64,000 nucleotides of DNA from Shimia sp040225985 (GCF_040225985.1 NZ_JBBPEU010000001.1:434001-498000); one strand, 5' to 3'. Counted from the stretch's first letter, positions 32,787 to 42,764 are shown. The notes: generated by a model not told the origin, from the sequence alone. Made by a program: numbers and translations.

Positions 32787-34559
32787 GTGACAGCACTTTT
32801 GAAGGTTGAGGGGCTCACCATCGGCTTTGGCAAGGCCGCGCCCGTGGTGAATGATGTCAGCTTTTCCGTTGAAAAGGGCGAGACCCTCGCACTAGTGGGG
32901 GAAAGTGGCTCGGGCAAAACCCTGAGTTGCCGCGCTGCGTTGCGCATCCTGCCGGGTGCCGCCCAAATTCGCGGCGGGTCGGTGACGCTGGCTGGTGAGG
33001 TCGGACCGATTGACATCCTCGGCCTGAGCGAACGGCGGATGTGTGATATCCGGGGCAATCGCGTCTCGATGATTTTCCAAGAACCGATGCGGTCGTTGTC
33101 GCCCCTGCACAGAATCGGCAATCAGGTGATCGAAGTGCTGCGCCTGCACGGTACGGCCAAGGGGCAGGGCGCGCGCAAGCGTGTGCTTGAAACCTTTGAA
33201 AGGGTCGGGTTTCAGGATCCGGAACGCATTTACAAATCCTATCCCTTCGAATTGTCGGGCGGGATGCGCCAGCGTGCGATGATCGCCATGGCCATCGTCG
33301 GCGAGCCGGATCTTCTGATCGCGGACGAACCCACCACTGCTCTGGACGTGACAACGCAGGCGCAGGTTCTGGGGCTAATCAAGGATATCCAAAAGGATAC
33401 CGGCATGGCGGTCGTGCTGGTGACGCATGACCTTGGTGTTGTGGCGAACATGGCCGACACAGTGACCGTGATGAACCGCGGGCGCGTCATGGAAGCGGGC
33501 ACCGCCCAGCAAATTCTGGCCGATCCGCGCCATGGCTATACCCGCGATCTGTTTGCGGCGGCGCCCAAGATTCCCGAAACCGGCGAGGACAAGGTGCTTG
33601 AGGAAGATCGGGACTTTATCCTTGAAATGCGCAATGTGTCGAAAACGTATACATTGAAGGGGTCGGCGCCGTGGCATCCGAAAACCCATGTTTACGCGGT
33701 GCGCGGCATCGAGTTCGGCGTTGAGCGTGGCAAGACGCTTGCCGTGGTGGGGGAATCCGGGTCGGGGAAAACTACCTGTGCCAATATGGCGCTGGGCTCG
33801 GAAGTTGCGGACAAAGGGGCCTCGATCCTGTTCCGCGCCAAAAAGGGCGCTGATCCGATCAATCTTCAGGAGTTGAACCGTGAAGAGCGTCTGGCCTTTC
33901 AGCGCAAAGCCCAGATGGTGTTCCAAGATCCTTATTCGACCCTGAACCCTCGGATGCGCGTGAAAGAGGCGCTGTGCGAGCCGATGGAGATTCACGGCAT
34001 CGGGACGCCGTCGGAACGGATGGACCGCGCCACCGAAATGTTGCGTTGGGTAGGCTTGAGTGAAAACATGCTGACGCGGTATCCGCACGCCTTTTCCGGC
34101 GGTCAGCGCCAACGCCTTTCGATTGCGCGGGCCTTGATGCTCGGGCCGACCTTCCTTGTCTGTGACGAACCGACCTCGGCCCTTGATGTGTCGGTACAAG
34201 AGCAGGTGTTACAACTGCTCGAGGAAATCCGTGACCGGTTGAACCTTTCTTATCTGTTCATCAGCCATGACCTTGCCGTGGTGGCGCGGATCGCCGATGA
34301 GGTGGCTGTGATGCGGGCCGGTCTGGTAGTGGAACAGGGCCCGCCCGAAGCATTGTTCTATAACCCCCGACACCCCTATACCCGCGCCTTGCTGGCCGCC
34401 CAGCCCGAGCCGGACATTCACCGGCCCATTGACCTCAACCTGGTCTCGCAAGGGGCGGGCGATCCGTCGACATGGCCGGAACAATACCGGTTTGACGGGC
34501 ACGAGGCGCCGCCTCTGACGGAAACGGGGCCGGGACATAAGGTGCGTTGCTATGTTTAA
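32787..34559 (+). CDS. yejF: Peptide ABC transporter, fused double ATP-binding protein (YejF-type)
   Basis: The 590-residue protein holds two complete ATPase domains, each with Walker A GESGSGKT (38-45 and about 321-328), signature (LSGGMRQRAMIAMA; FSGGQRQRLSIARA) and Walker B (LIADEPTTALD; LVCDEPTSALD). It energises uptake of oligopeptides or microcin-C-like peptides as in the E. coli YejABEF system. It starts with GTG preceded by AAGGGAG (32775-32781). The order here is ATPase first, then binding protein and two permeases, with coupling overlaps of 8 and 4 nt at the outer junctions. Confidence 0.93.
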   Translation: MTALLKVEGLTIGFGKAAPVVNDVSFSVEKGETLALVGESGSGKTLSCRAALRILPGAAQIRGGSVTLAGEVGPIDILGLSERRMCDIRGNRVSMIFQEPMRSLSPLHRIGNQVIEVLRLHGTAKGQGARKRVLETFERVGFQDPERIYKSYPFELSGGMRQRAMIAMAIVGEPDLLIADEPTTALDVTTQAQVLGLIKDIQKDTGMAVVLVTHDLGVVANMADTVTVMNRGRVMEAGTAQQILADPRHGYTRDLFAAAPKIPETGEDKVLEEDRDFILEMRNVSKTYTLKGSAPWHPKTHVYAVRGIEFGVERGKTLAVVGESGSGKTTCANMALGSEVADKGASILFRAKKGADPINLQELNREERLAFQRKAQMVFQDPYSTLNPRMRVKEALCEPMEIHGIGTPSERMDRATEMLRWVGLSENMLTRYPHAFSGGQRQRLSIARALMLGPTFLVCDEPTSALDVSVQEQVLQLLEEIRDRLNLSYLFISHDLAVVARIADEVAVMRAGLVVEQGPPEALFYNPRHPYTRALLAAQPEPDIHRPIDLNLVSQGAGDPSTWPEQYRFDGHEAPPLTETGPGHKVRCYV

Positions 34560-36450
34560 GACGTTTCTGACTTTCCTGTTCTATGCGGTGTTCGCAGGTG
34601 CCGCGCTGGCCCAATACAGCGAAAGCACGTTCTGGAAAGCCGAGGTGGATGCAAAGCACCTGCCGCCGGTTGCCGAAAGGTTGCCAGAGGCGCCGCTGGT
34701 CGTGGACCTGCCTGCCAAAGGGCGCAGCACGGGCCAACAGGGTGGCACGTTGCGCACACTGGTGACCCGCACCAAGGACGTTCGGCAGATGGTGGTCTAT
34801 GGTTATGCGCGTCTGGTCGGCTATGATCAGAATTACAAGATCGTGCCGGATATCCTTCTCGATATGGAAGTTGAAGCGAACCGCAAGTTCACTCTTCGTC
34901 TGCGACCCGGTCATAAATGGTCCGACGGCGCGCCATTTACGTCCGAGGATTTCCGTTATTGGTGGGAAGACGTCGCCAACAACCCGCAGCTTTCGCCGTC
35001 TGGACCGCTGGAATTCCTGCGGGTCGATGGCGAGTTGCCAACAGTCACCTTCCCGGATGAAACCACGGTCATTTACGAGTGGTCGCGTCCGAACCCCCAA
35101 TTCCTGCAGGAACTGGCCGAGGCGCGCCCCCCCTTCATCTATCGCCCGTCGCATTACCTGAAACCGTTCCATGCATCCTATGCGGACGAAGATGAGTTGC
35201 GCGCGCGGTTGCGTGAAAAGAGGGTGCGCAGCTGGGCGGCGCTGCACAACAAGCTCGACAATATGTACAAGTTCGACAATGCCGAGCTGCCGACGTTGCA
35301 CCCGTGGATGCTGGCCACCAACGAAGGCAAAAGCCGCTTCCTGTTCGTGCGCAATCCCTATTACCACCGCGTGGACACGGCAGGCACGCAGCTGCCCTAT
35401 GTCGACATTATAGAAATGAATGTCGTCAGCCCTGGGCTGGTGGCGGCCAAGGCCAATGCGGGCGAGGTCGACCTTCAGGCGCGCGGGCTGGCCTTCAAGG
35501 ACATCGCCATTCTCAAAAAGGGTGAGGCGCAGGGGAATTATACCGCGCACCTGTGGAAGAATGGCACGGCCTCGCAGGTCGCGATTTACCTGAACATGAA
35601 CTACAGCGATCCGGCATGGCGCGAGTTGATGCGGGACGTGCGATTCCGTCGTGCGTTGTCGCTGGGAATCAACCGCAAGATCATCAACAAGGTTCTGTAT
35701 TTCGGGTTGGCCACCGAAGGGGCCATGACCATGTTGCCCGCCAGCCCGTTCCACAAAGAGGAAAACCTGCGGGCCTGGGCGGATTATGATCTGGCGCAGG
35801 CGAACGCGCTGCTAGACGAGATCGGCCTGACCGAACGCAACCGCGAAGGCACGCGCCTGTTGCCCGATGGGCGGCCTTTGTGGGTGGTGGTTGAAACCGC
35901 CGGCGAGCGGCAAGAGGTCGAGAACGCGCTGCAAATCGTGATCGACAATTGGCGGTCACTTGGCGTGAAGCTGATCATGCGCCCGCTTGAGCGCGACATC
36001 CTGCGCAACCGCGTCTATTCCGGCAGCACCATGGCTGCGACTTGGTTTGGATGGGATAACGGACTGGCCCAGCCCTACACTCCGCCGGTCTACGTGGCCC
36101 CACAACAGCAGGAATTCTTTGCCTGGCCGATGTGGGGGCAACATTACCAGACCCATGGCGAGGCGGGCGAGGCCCCGGATATGCCCGAAGCAATCCGACT
36201 GATGGAACTGGCTGAACAATGGCGCCATGCCACAACCGATGCCGAACGCAGTGCCGCGTGGCAAGAGATGGTCGATATCCACGCGGATCAGGTCTATGCC
36301 ATCGGATTGCTGCAGGGCGCGCGCCAGCCCGTTGTGGTGAACAACCGCTTGCAGAACGTACCGCAAGAGGCGCTCTGGGCCTGGTCCCCTGGGGCGCATT
36401 TCGGCGTGCACCGTCCCGACGAGTTCTGGTTCAAGGAAGGAGACGGGTAA
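34552..36450 (+). CDS. yejA: Peptide ABC transporter, periplasmic substrate-binding protein (family 5, YejA-type)
   Basis: The 632-residue protein has a signal peptide (MFKTFLTFLFYAVFAGAALAQ) and a large SBP_bac_5 fold, including the RPGHKWSDGAPFTSEDFRYW block and DVRFRRALSLGINRK. It binds peptides in the periplasm for the adjacent permeases. The length of about 630 residues is the YejA size rather than the 530-residue OppA/DppA size. Its ATG lies 8 nt inside the end of yejF. Confidence 0.92.
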   Translation: MFKTFLTFLFYAVFAGAALAQYSESTFWKAEVDAKHLPPVAERLPEAPLVVDLPAKGRSTGQQGGTLRTLVTRTKDVRQMVVYGYARLVGYDQNYKIVPDILLDMEVEANRKFTLRLRPGHKWSDGAPFTSEDFRYWWEDVANNPQLSPSGPLEFLRVDGELPTVTFPDETTVIYEWSRPNPQFLQELAEARPPFIYRPSHYLKPFHASYADEDELRARLREKRVRSWAALHNKLDNMYKFDNAELPTLHPWMLATNEGKSRFLFVRNPYYHRVDTAGTQLPYVDIIEMNVVSPGLVAAKANAGEVDLQARGLAFKDIAILKKGEAQGNYTAHLWKNGTASQVAIYLNMNYSDPAWRELMRDVRFRRALSLGINRKIINKVLYFGLATEGAMTMLPASPFHKEENLRAWADYDLAQANALLDEIGLTERNREGTRLLPDGRPLWVVVETAGERQEVENALQIVIDNWRSLGVKLIMRPLERDILRNRVYSGSTMAATWFGWDNGLAQPYTPPVYVAPQQQEFFAWPMWGQHYQTHGEAGEAPDMPEAIRLMELAEQWRHATTDAERSAAWQEMVDIHADQVYAIGLLQGARQPVVVNNRLQNVPQEALWAWSPGAHFGVHRPDEFWFKEGDG

Positions 36451-36454
36451 CACC

Positions 36455-37483
36455 ATGGCCATGATCCGATTTGCCCTGTTCCGCCTGATGACCATGCTGG
36501 CTACGCTGCTGGTGGTCTCGGTGCTGATCTTCATTATCATCAACCTGCCACCCGGCGATTACCTGTCAAACCAGATCAACGAATTGCGTGCCACCGGCCA
36601 GCAAAGCGGCATCGCCAAGGCAGAATTCCTGCGCAAAGAATATGCGCTCGATCGGCCTCTGTGGGAGCAATACCTGATCTGGATGGGCTTTGCGCCGGGG
36701 CCAAACGGGTTTGCCGGCATGTTGCAGGGCGAATTCGGGTGGTCCTTTGAGTTCGACCGCCCCGTGGCCGAGATCGTCGGCGGCGCGTTGTGGCTGACTG
36801 TGCTGGTGAACCTCGCCGCGATCCTGTTCGTTTATGTCGTGGCCTTGCCGCTGGGCGTGTTGGCGGCGGCACGTGCCAAGACATGGGTCGATTATACCTC
36901 GGCTTTTGTCGGCTATCTCGGGCTGGCGACACCGAATTTCCTTCTGGCGCTAATCCTGTTCTACTACGGCAACCGTTACCTGAACCTGCCCATCGGTGGC
37001 CTGATGGACCCGCAATACGAGGGCCAGCCGATGAGTTTCGACAAGATGAAATCGGTTCTCGTTCACCTGATCATTCCAACCTTCGTGATCGGCACATCGG
37101 GCGCGGCCGCTATGATGCAGCGGCTGCGGGCCAACCTCCTGGATGAGCTTGGCAAACCTTATGTCGAAACGGCCCGCGCCAAGGGCATGAGTGAAAGCCG
37201 CATGTTGGTGAAATACCCGTTGCGGGTGGCGTTCAACCCGTTCGTCGCGGATATCGGCACCTTGCTACCGGCGATGGTGTCGGGCTCGGTTCTGGTGTCG
37301 GTGGTTCTGGGGCTGCAGACGATCGGGCCGGTCCTGCTGACCTCGCTCAAATCTCAGGACCTCTTCCTGTCGGCCTTTGTCCTGATGTTCGTGGCCCTGC
37401 TGACGCTGATCGGCACGCTGATTTCGGATCTGTTGCTGGCCCTGCTGGATCCCCGCATTCGCTTTGGAGGGCGTAGCGCATGA
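36455..37483 (+). CDS. yejB: Peptide ABC transporter permease (YejB/DppB type)
   Basis: The 342-residue membrane protein has an N-terminal helix, a periplasmic stretch and five further helices, with the EAA loop YVETARAKGMSESRMLVKYP (about residues 235-254) that docks on the ATPase. It forms one half of the peptide channel with YejE. ATGs at 36455 and 36461 are both usable; the first follows GAAGGAGACGGG. It overlaps yejE by 4 nt. Confidence 0.93.
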   Translation: MAMIRFALFRLMTMLATLLVVSVLIFIIINLPPGDYLSNQINELRATGQQSGIAKAEFLRKEYALDRPLWEQYLIWMGFAPGPNGFAGMLQGEFGWSFEFDRPVAEIVGGALWLTVLVNLAAILFVYVVALPLGVLAAARAKTWVDYTSAFVGYLGLATPNFLLALILFYYGNRYLNLPIGGLMDPQYEGQPMSFDKMKSVLVHLIIPTFVIGTSGAAAMMQRLRANLLDELGKPYVETARAKGMSESRMLVKYPLRVAFNPFVADIGTLLPAMVSGSVLVSVVLGLQTIGPVLLTSLKSQDLFLSAFVLMFVALLTLIGTLISDLLLALLDPRIRFGGRSA

Positions 37484-38631
37484 GCACACTGCCCGACGGT
37501 CGTTACATCGACGACGCCCCATATGAGCCCGGTATCGAACAGGAAGTGCGCAGCGCCGAGCTGGACATGTCCAACGGCTGGCTGGTCTGGTTGCGCTTCA
37601 AAGAGCACAAGCTCGGGCTTGTCTCTGCGTTGTTCCTGCTGCTGTCTTACCTGATGCTGCCCTTCGCCGGGTTCATCTCGCCCTACACGCCGAATGAGCG
37701 CTTGGAAGACCACCTTTATGCCCCACCCCAGATGGTACGCCTGTTCCACGAGGGCAAATTCATCGGCCCCTATGTCTATCCCATCTCGGCGCAGGTGAAC
37801 CTTGAAAACTTCAGCTGGGAATATGTGCCTGACAAAGAAAATCCTGCAAAGCTCAACTTCTTTTGCGAAGGCGAAACTTATAGACTCGCAGGGCTGATCC
37901 CCAGCGACACCCATCTGTTCTGCGCACCAGAAGGTGCCACGGTGTTCTTGTGGGGCTCGGACCGGCTGGGTAGGGACGTGTTTTCGCGGATCATGTATGG
38001 CGCTCAGCTGTCGCTAACCGTTGGCTTGGTCGGCATCACCGTGTCCTTCATCATCGGGATCGTGTTGGGCAGTATCGCCGGATATTTCGGGGGCTTCCTC
38101 GACTGGATCATCAACCGCGTGATCGAGATCCTGCGTTCTTTGCCGGAATTGCCGCTTTGGCTGGCTCTGTCGGCCGCCGTGCCATCGCATTGGGGGCCGG
38201 TTTCGGTGTTTTTCATCATATCCATTATCCTCGGGATATTGGACTGGCCCGGTCTGGCCCGCGCCGTGCGATCCAAGTTTCTGTCGCTGCGGGAGGAGGA
38301 ATTCGTGCGGGCGGCCGAGATGATGGGGGCCAAGCCAAGCCGGGTGATCCGCAAACATCTGTTGCCCAACTTTCTCAGCCACCTGATTGCCAGCGCGACT
38401 CTGTCAATCCCGGCCATGATCCTTGGGGAAACGGCGCTGTCCTTCCTCGGGCTGGGCTTGCGGGCGCCGGCGGTCAGTTGGGGCGTCATGCTGAACGATG
38501 CGCAGAACCTCGCCTCGATCGAGATCTACCCCTGGACCGCAATTCCGATGCTGCCGATCATCGTGGTGGTGCTTGCCTTCAACTTCTTTGGGGATGGATT
38601 GCGCGACGCGCTGGACCCGAACCGAAGCTAG
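37480..38631 (+). CDS. yejE: Peptide ABC transporter permease (YejE/DppC type)
   Basis: The 383-residue permease has an extended N-terminal region (OppC_N type; KEHKLGLVSALFLLLSYL helix near residue 50) and the EAA loop EEFVRAAEMMGAKPSRVIRK (about residues 270-289), followed by LLPNFLSHLI. A long periplasmic insertion of about 100 residues after helix 1 is typical of YejE. It is the last gene of the yej operon, and the terminator lies downstream at 38771. Confidence 0.93.
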   Translation: MSTLPDGRYIDDAPYEPGIEQEVRSAELDMSNGWLVWLRFKEHKLGLVSALFLLLSYLMLPFAGFISPYTPNERLEDHLYAPPQMVRLFHEGKFIGPYVYPISAQVNLENFSWEYVPDKENPAKLNFFCEGETYRLAGLIPSDTHLFCAPEGATVFLWGSDRLGRDVFSRIMYGAQLSLTVGLVGITVSFIIGIVLGSIAGYFGGFLDWIINRVIEILRSLPELPLWLALSAAVPSHWGPVSVFFIISIILGILDWPGLARAVRSKFLSLREEEFVRAAEMMGAKPSRVIRKHLLPNFLSHLIASATLSIPAMILGETALSFLGLGLRAPAVSWGVMLNDAQNLASIEIYPWTAIPMLPIIVVVLAFNFFGDGLRDALDPNRS

Positions 38632-38634
38632 GTT

Positions 38635-38698
38635 GGGGGCTTTGCCCCCGCCGCCCTGCGGGCGACTCCCCCAAGGTATTTGGCCCAAGAAAAAAGGG
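38635..38698 (+). repeat. Intergenic repeat, copy 1 (GGGGGC-TTT-GCCCCC hairpin plus GGTATTT...CCAAGAAAAA core)
   Basis: Directly after yejE comes a GGGGGC/GCCCCC hairpin (38635-38640 / 38644-38649), a GC-rich spacer and the core AAGGTATTTGGCCCAAGAAAAAA. A similar core occurs in inverse orientation at 38803-38849. I recognise this as a repeat family common between genes in Rhodobacterales. Its role is unknown; it may assist termination. Confidence 0.65.
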
Positions 38699-38770
38699 TT
38701 TCTTAATCCTTTTCCGCTTTTCTAAGCCTGCGGTACAGGCTGAGGAGCCGATGACCGCCCAAGGAAAAGT

Positions 38771-38810
38771 CGCCCCGCCCTGTGTTCAGAAGCGGGGCGC
38801 ATTTCTTTTT
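38771..38810 (+). terminator. Rho-independent terminator of the yej operon
   Basis: CGCCCCGC (38771-38778) pairs perfectly with GCGGGGCG (38792-38799) across a 13-nt loop and is followed by CATTTCTTTTT. This is a strong intrinsic terminator for the plus-strand yej operon, facing the convergent MscS gene. The remainder of the 254-nt gap 38632-38885 is the inverted repeat pair. Confidence 0.75.
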
Positions 38811-38849
38811 CTTGGCAAAATACCTCGGAGCGCGAGGCAGAGCCTCGCA
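38803..38849 (-). repeat. Intergenic repeat, copy 2 (inverted relative to copy 1)
   Basis: Read on the minus strand, this holds the GCGAGGC-TCT-GCCTCGC hairpin (38832-38848) followed by CGGAGGTATTTTGCCAAGAAAAA, the same order of hairpin, GGTATTT and CCAAGAAAAA as copy 1. The two copies form an inverted pair between convergent genes and each lies just past a gene end, with its A-rich end away from that gene. Confidence 0.6.
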
Positions 38850-38885
38850 TGATCCGGGCGGGGCACCCGAGCGGATCAACTGACC

Positions 38886-41300
38886 CTAGCGGTCGTCGCC
38901 CCCGTCACCTTCGTCTAGGAACCCGTCTTCCTCAATCGCGCCCTGAACCGCACCAGCGATGGCCTCTTTCTGTTTGGGGGTAAGATCTTCGGCATCCTCG
39001 CCGTCGGCAAGGCGCACGGTGACTTCGCGATGGGCGAACTTGATGCCTTCACGTTCAAACAGATCGCGGATCTCCTGAAAGACTTTTTTGCGCACCAGCC
39101 ATTGATCGCCGGGTTTCGTCATGAACTTGACGCGGATGATCATAGCCGAATCCTGCATCTCGATCACACCCTGCGATTTCAGTGGCTGGATGAAGTTGTC
39201 GCCGATCACCGGATCGTCAAGCAGGGCAATGCCCAGTTTCTTGATCAGTTTACGCACCCGTTCGACATCGGTGTCATAGGTCACGCGCAGGGGCAGTTTC
39301 ATGATGACCCAGTCGCGGGAATAGTTCGTCAGGTGCTGGATTTCCCCAAAGGGCACCGTGTGCAATGGCCCAAGATGGTGGCGCAGTTGGAACGAGCGGA
39401 CCGAAATCTTTTCGACCGTGCCTTTGACCCCGCCGATGTCGATATATTCCCCTTTGCGGAAAGCATCGTCGAAGAGGAAGAAGGCACCCGAGAAAATATC
39501 CCGGACCAGCGTCTGCGCCCCGAAACCAATGGCCAGACCGACGACACCGGCACCGGCGAACAGCGGACTGACGTTGATGCCAATCTCCATGAGTATGATG
39601 AGGATGATCGTGACCAGAATGACGATCAGGATAAAGTTGCGGAACAGCGGCAGCAATGTCGCCAGCCGACTTGCACTGTTGGCGCCGCCTTCGTCGCCAA
39701 GCTCGCCCTCTTCGATCTGGTCGCCCTGTTCTTCGCGAATTTTCGTGTCGATCCAGATGCGGAAACAGTTGAAGACGATATAGCCGATGAAGATGATGAT
39801 GACGACATCCAGGAAGCGTCCGATCAGGCCGTCTTCGGCCACGAGTTGTTCTCCGCCGAAGATGGACAGCGTGGCATAAAGCCCTGCCACAAGAGCCAGA
39901 ATACCCGAGATGCGGCGTGCCAGTTCCTCGAATGTATGCATCCGGTGCGAGTCGATCTCGCGGCGGATTTCGTCGAGGGTGGACAGGACCTCTTCCTCGA
40001 CCAGTTCATTCTCCGAGGCCGCAGCTTCGAGGGCGACGACTTCGGCCTCTTCTGCGGCTTCGTTCAGCTGGCGCATCGTGCGCGAGCGGTTGAAGTAGCG
40101 TTCTATCCCGAAATTGATCGTTGCATAGACCACGATGATCGAGGTGAAGATAATATAGGCGCCCGCGATCAGCGGCAGGCCAGGGTCGCGTTCAAGAACA
40201 AGGTCGGCACAGAGACGCATCCAGCCATAAACGACATAAACCGCGAGAAGCGGAGCCCAGAGCTGGCTTGCCAAGCGGGTGGCCAGGGTGACTTCGCGCA
40301 AAGTGCGCCCGTCGCGGATCGCGTTCGAAATGGCGCGGCGGTTCACCACGATCAGCAAGAGGTTGAACAGGGCGAACACGGTGGTCAGAGCCATCACACC
40401 CGCCGCGTAGACATCGTAGTTCAGTCCCAATTCGGCGAGCCACAACCCAAAGAACAGGGTGCAGATGTCAAGCGTAGCCATAAAGAACAGCCAGCGGTGC
40501 AAGCGCTTGGCATCCCGGGTCGAGAAATTGGGGATGCGGTACTGTTCCAAGTAGGGCGAAAGGATCATTCGCCAGATTAGTGAGGCAACCCGAACCGTGG
40601 CATAGGCCGCCATGATGGTGAGCACCGTGAATTCGATCGCGCTGTCGTCATCCCCCCCGAAGAGAAGCGTTCCGACAAGCCCTGCCACCAACAGCGAGAC
40701 CATGACTCCCACGCAGCCCGCAAAGAAGCGGAACAAGAGAAAGGGCAGCTTTTCCGAATAGCCTTGGGGGTTTTCCTGAATACGCGACACGACATAGTTG
40801 CGGGCAATGCGTTTGCCGAAAATCTCGCGCTCGAACAGGATGCCTACACCCAGCAGAAGCAGCGTCCAGAAGGCCGTTTCGACGAAGGTAAAAATGCGGC
40901 CATCGGGACTTGAGGCGCGCAGGATGAACAGGACCTCGTTTACGGCAGCGGGCAGGGCTTCGAGCCGTTCGTTCAGGGCTGTTCGGAAATCGCTGGCGCG
41001 TTTCTGCCCCTTCATCAGCATGGACATGTCGTCTTCGCCCGAGGAGCCAGCGTCTGTCGGGGGGGATGCCTGCTCTTGCGAGGTTTGGGCAGGTGCGTCG
41101 GTGTTGATCACGTTGCCGTTGCTGTCGATGACAATCACGCGCAATCCGGCAGCGGCGGCGTCTTCCAGGGTGGATCCCAGATCAACATTTGCCTGGGTTT
41201 GCGGCGCGGATTCCTGAGCTTTGGCATCGTGTGGCGCAACAGCCAACAAGAGAAGGGACAGGAAAACCGCGAAGATACGTGAAGCCATGGGTGCCGCCAT
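38886..41300 (-). CDS. Large MscS family mechanosensitive ion channel
   Basis: The product is 804 residues (800 from a second ATG at 41288). It has a signal peptide (ending DAKAQES), a periplasmic linker, about eight or more membrane helices and a C-terminal MscS pore/beta domain with AGVVGLAIGFGAQTLVRDIF and FRKGEYIDIGGVKGTVEKI, then FGEIQHLTNYSRDW. It is a large, MscK/YbiO-like inner-membrane channel that would release solutes at hypo-osmotic shock. A predicted acidic cytosolic segment precedes the end (EEDGFLDEGDGGDDR). An upstream extension to 41432 would overlap the divergent gene and is rejected. It converges with the yej operon. Confidence 0.88.
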   Translation of the reverse strand: MAAPMASRIFAVFLSLLLLAVAPHDAKAQESAPQTQANVDLGSTLEDAAAAGLRVIVIDSNGNVINTDAPAQTSQEQASPPTDAGSSGEDDMSMLMKGQKRASDFRTALNERLEALPAAVNEVLFILRASSPDGRIFTFVETAFWTLLLLGVGILFEREIFGKRIARNYVVSRIQENPQGYSEKLPFLLFRFFAGCVGVMVSLLVAGLVGTLLFGGDDDSAIEFTVLTIMAAYATVRVASLIWRMILSPYLEQYRIPNFSTRDAKRLHRWLFFMATLDICTLFFGLWLAELGLNYDVYAAGVMALTTVFALFNLLLIVVNRRAISNAIRDGRTLREVTLATRLASQLWAPLLAVYVVYGWMRLCADLVLERDPGLPLIAGAYIIFTSIIVVYATINFGIERYFNRSRTMRQLNEAAEEAEVVALEAAASENELVEEEVLSTLDEIRREIDSHRMHTFEELARRISGILALVAGLYATLSIFGGEQLVAEDGLIGRFLDVVIIIFIGYIVFNCFRIWIDTKIREEQGDQIEEGELGDEGGANSASRLATLLPLFRNFILIVILVTIILIILMEIGINVSPLFAGAGVVGLAIGFGAQTLVRDIFSGAFFLFDDAFRKGEYIDIGGVKGTVEKISVRSFQLRHHLGPLHTVPFGEIQHLTNYSRDWVIMKLPLRVTYDTDVERVRKLIKKLGIALLDDPVIGDNFIQPLKSQGVIEMQDSAMIIRVKFMTKPGDQWLVRKKVFQEIRDLFEREGIKFAHREVTVRLADGEDAEDLTPKQKEAIAGAVQGAIEEDGFLDEGDGGDDR

Positions 41301-41417
41301 CAAAAACTGATCCCGGTCAGGTCTAAACCAAGCTTGGGATCGGCGCAAACTGTGGTTTCCGTGACGGTACCCCGCAGGAATGCGCGCTAAGACGCATCGC
41401 GGGCGCGGGTTTGGGGG

Positions 41418-42764
41418 GTGACAATATCCCAACTTTTCGCTAGCGCAGTCGTGAACAATACTCGGGGCGAAGCCAGGCAGGGGATAGTGGCCAGCGCATC
41501 ACAGGAAAAGATTGCCGTTCTCGGACTTGGCTATGTGGGATTGCCGCTTGCGCTTGCGCTGTCCCGCGCTGGTTTCGAGGTTATTGGTTTTGACACCCAC
41601 GCGGGCCATATCGAGGGTCTACGCCACCACGAAGACGGCAATGGTGAACTGAGCCCAGAAGACTTTCGGGCGACCTCGGTTCATTTTTCTTCGGATCCTG
41701 CCGACCTTGCGCCGGCGACCGCCTTTATCATCGCGGTACCAACGCCAATCAATGATGCGAAACAACCAGATCTCGGGCCGATCCGGTCGGCCTGTGCCAG
41801 TATTGCCCCGAACCTGAAACACGGGGATCTGGTTGTGCTTGAGTCCACGGTCTATCCGGGTGTGACCGAAGATGTTTGCGGGGCCGAGCTGGAGAAAATG
41901 ACCGGCCTGATCTCGGGGCGCGATTTCAAGCTGGGATATTCGCCCGAGCGGGTCAACCCGGGCGATCGTGAACACACGGTTGAAACCATCGTCAAGGTGA
42001 TTTCGGCGCAGGATGACGACACGCTGACCCGGGTCGAGGCGATCTATGCTCCCGTGGTCAAGGCTGGCCTGCACAAGGCCAGTTCGATCATGGCGGCCGA
42101 AGCGGCAAAGGTAATCGAGAACACGCAGCGCGACCTCAACATCGCTTTGGTAAACGAATTTGCGCTGATCTTCTCGCGACTGGGTCTGGATACCCTTGAA
42201 GTGCTTGAGGCGGCGGGCACGAAATGGAATTTCCTGCCGTTCAAACCTGGCTTGGTTGGCGGGCATTGTATCGGGGTTGACCCCTATTACCTGACTTATC
42301 GCGCGGAACAGCTGGGGTATCACCCCGAAGTGATCCTTGCCGGACGGCGGATCAACGATCACATGGGCCGTCACGTGGCGCAGGAAATGATCAAGGCCAT
42401 GTTGGCGCGCAAGGACAATCCGGCTCGGTCGCGGGTGTTGATTATGGGGTTCGCCTTCAAGGAAAACTGTGCCGACACCCGCAACACGCGTGTGGCCGAC
42501 ATTGTCGATGAACTGCAAAGCTATTCGGTGGATGTGGATGTCTGGGATCCTTGGGTGAATGTGGCGGCGATCAGGGCCGAATACGGGTTTGATCCGGTAG
42601 CCGCGCCCGATGCGGGTGCCTACGACGGGGTCATTGTGGCCGTGGCGCATGATACCTTTGTGGAAATGGGTGCCGAGGCGATAAGAGCCCTCGGAAAACC
42701 GGGTACAATACTTTACGATATCAAGGGCGCTTTGGCCCGGTCCGAGTCGGACCTGCGGCTTTAG
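41418..42764 (+). CDS. UDP-N-acetylhexosamine/UDP-sugar 6-dehydrogenase (TviB/WbpA/WecC family)
   Basis: The 448-residue protein has the N-terminal NAD motif VLGLGYVGLPLALAL, a central AAEAAKVIENTQRDLNIALVNE helix, and the catalytic Cys in GGHCIGVDPYYLT. A C-terminal UDP-binding domain contains GFAFKENCADTRNTRV. Relatives oxidise UDP-GlcNAc or UDP-ManNAc to the uronic acid. The start is uncertain: GTG at 41418, 41451 or 41487; the last lies nearer the fold and has GGGG upstream. It leads a plus-strand run of glycosyltransferases and probably supplies the acidic sugar for their product. The gap to the next gene is 60 nt. Confidence 0.9.
   Translation: MTISQLFASAVVNNTRGEARQGIVASASQEKIAVLGLGYVGLPLALALSRAGFEVIGFDTHAGHIEGLRHHEDGNGELSPEDFRATSVHFSSDPADLAPATAFIIAVPTPINDAKQPDLGPIRSACASIAPNLKHGDLVVLESTVYPGVTEDVCGAELEKMTGLISGRDFKLGYSPERVNPGDREHTVETIVKVISAQDDDTLTRVEAIYAPVVKAGLHKASSIMAAEAAKVIENTQRDLNIALVNEFALIFSRLGLDTLEVLEAAGTKWNFLPFKPGLVGGHCIGVDPYYLTYRAEQLGYHPEVILAGRRINDHMGRHVAQEMIKAMLARKDNPARSRVLIMGFAFKENCADTRNTRVADIVDELQSYSVDVDVWDPWVNVAAIRAEYGFDPVAAPDAGAYDGVIVAVAHDTFVEMGAEAIRALGKPGTILYDIKGALARSESDLRL

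Noticed and set aside
39030..40580. Plus-strand open frame of about 516 codons opposite the MscS gene
   Set aside because: The translation is rich in Asp and His with no domain pattern, whereas the minus strand carries MscS motifs.
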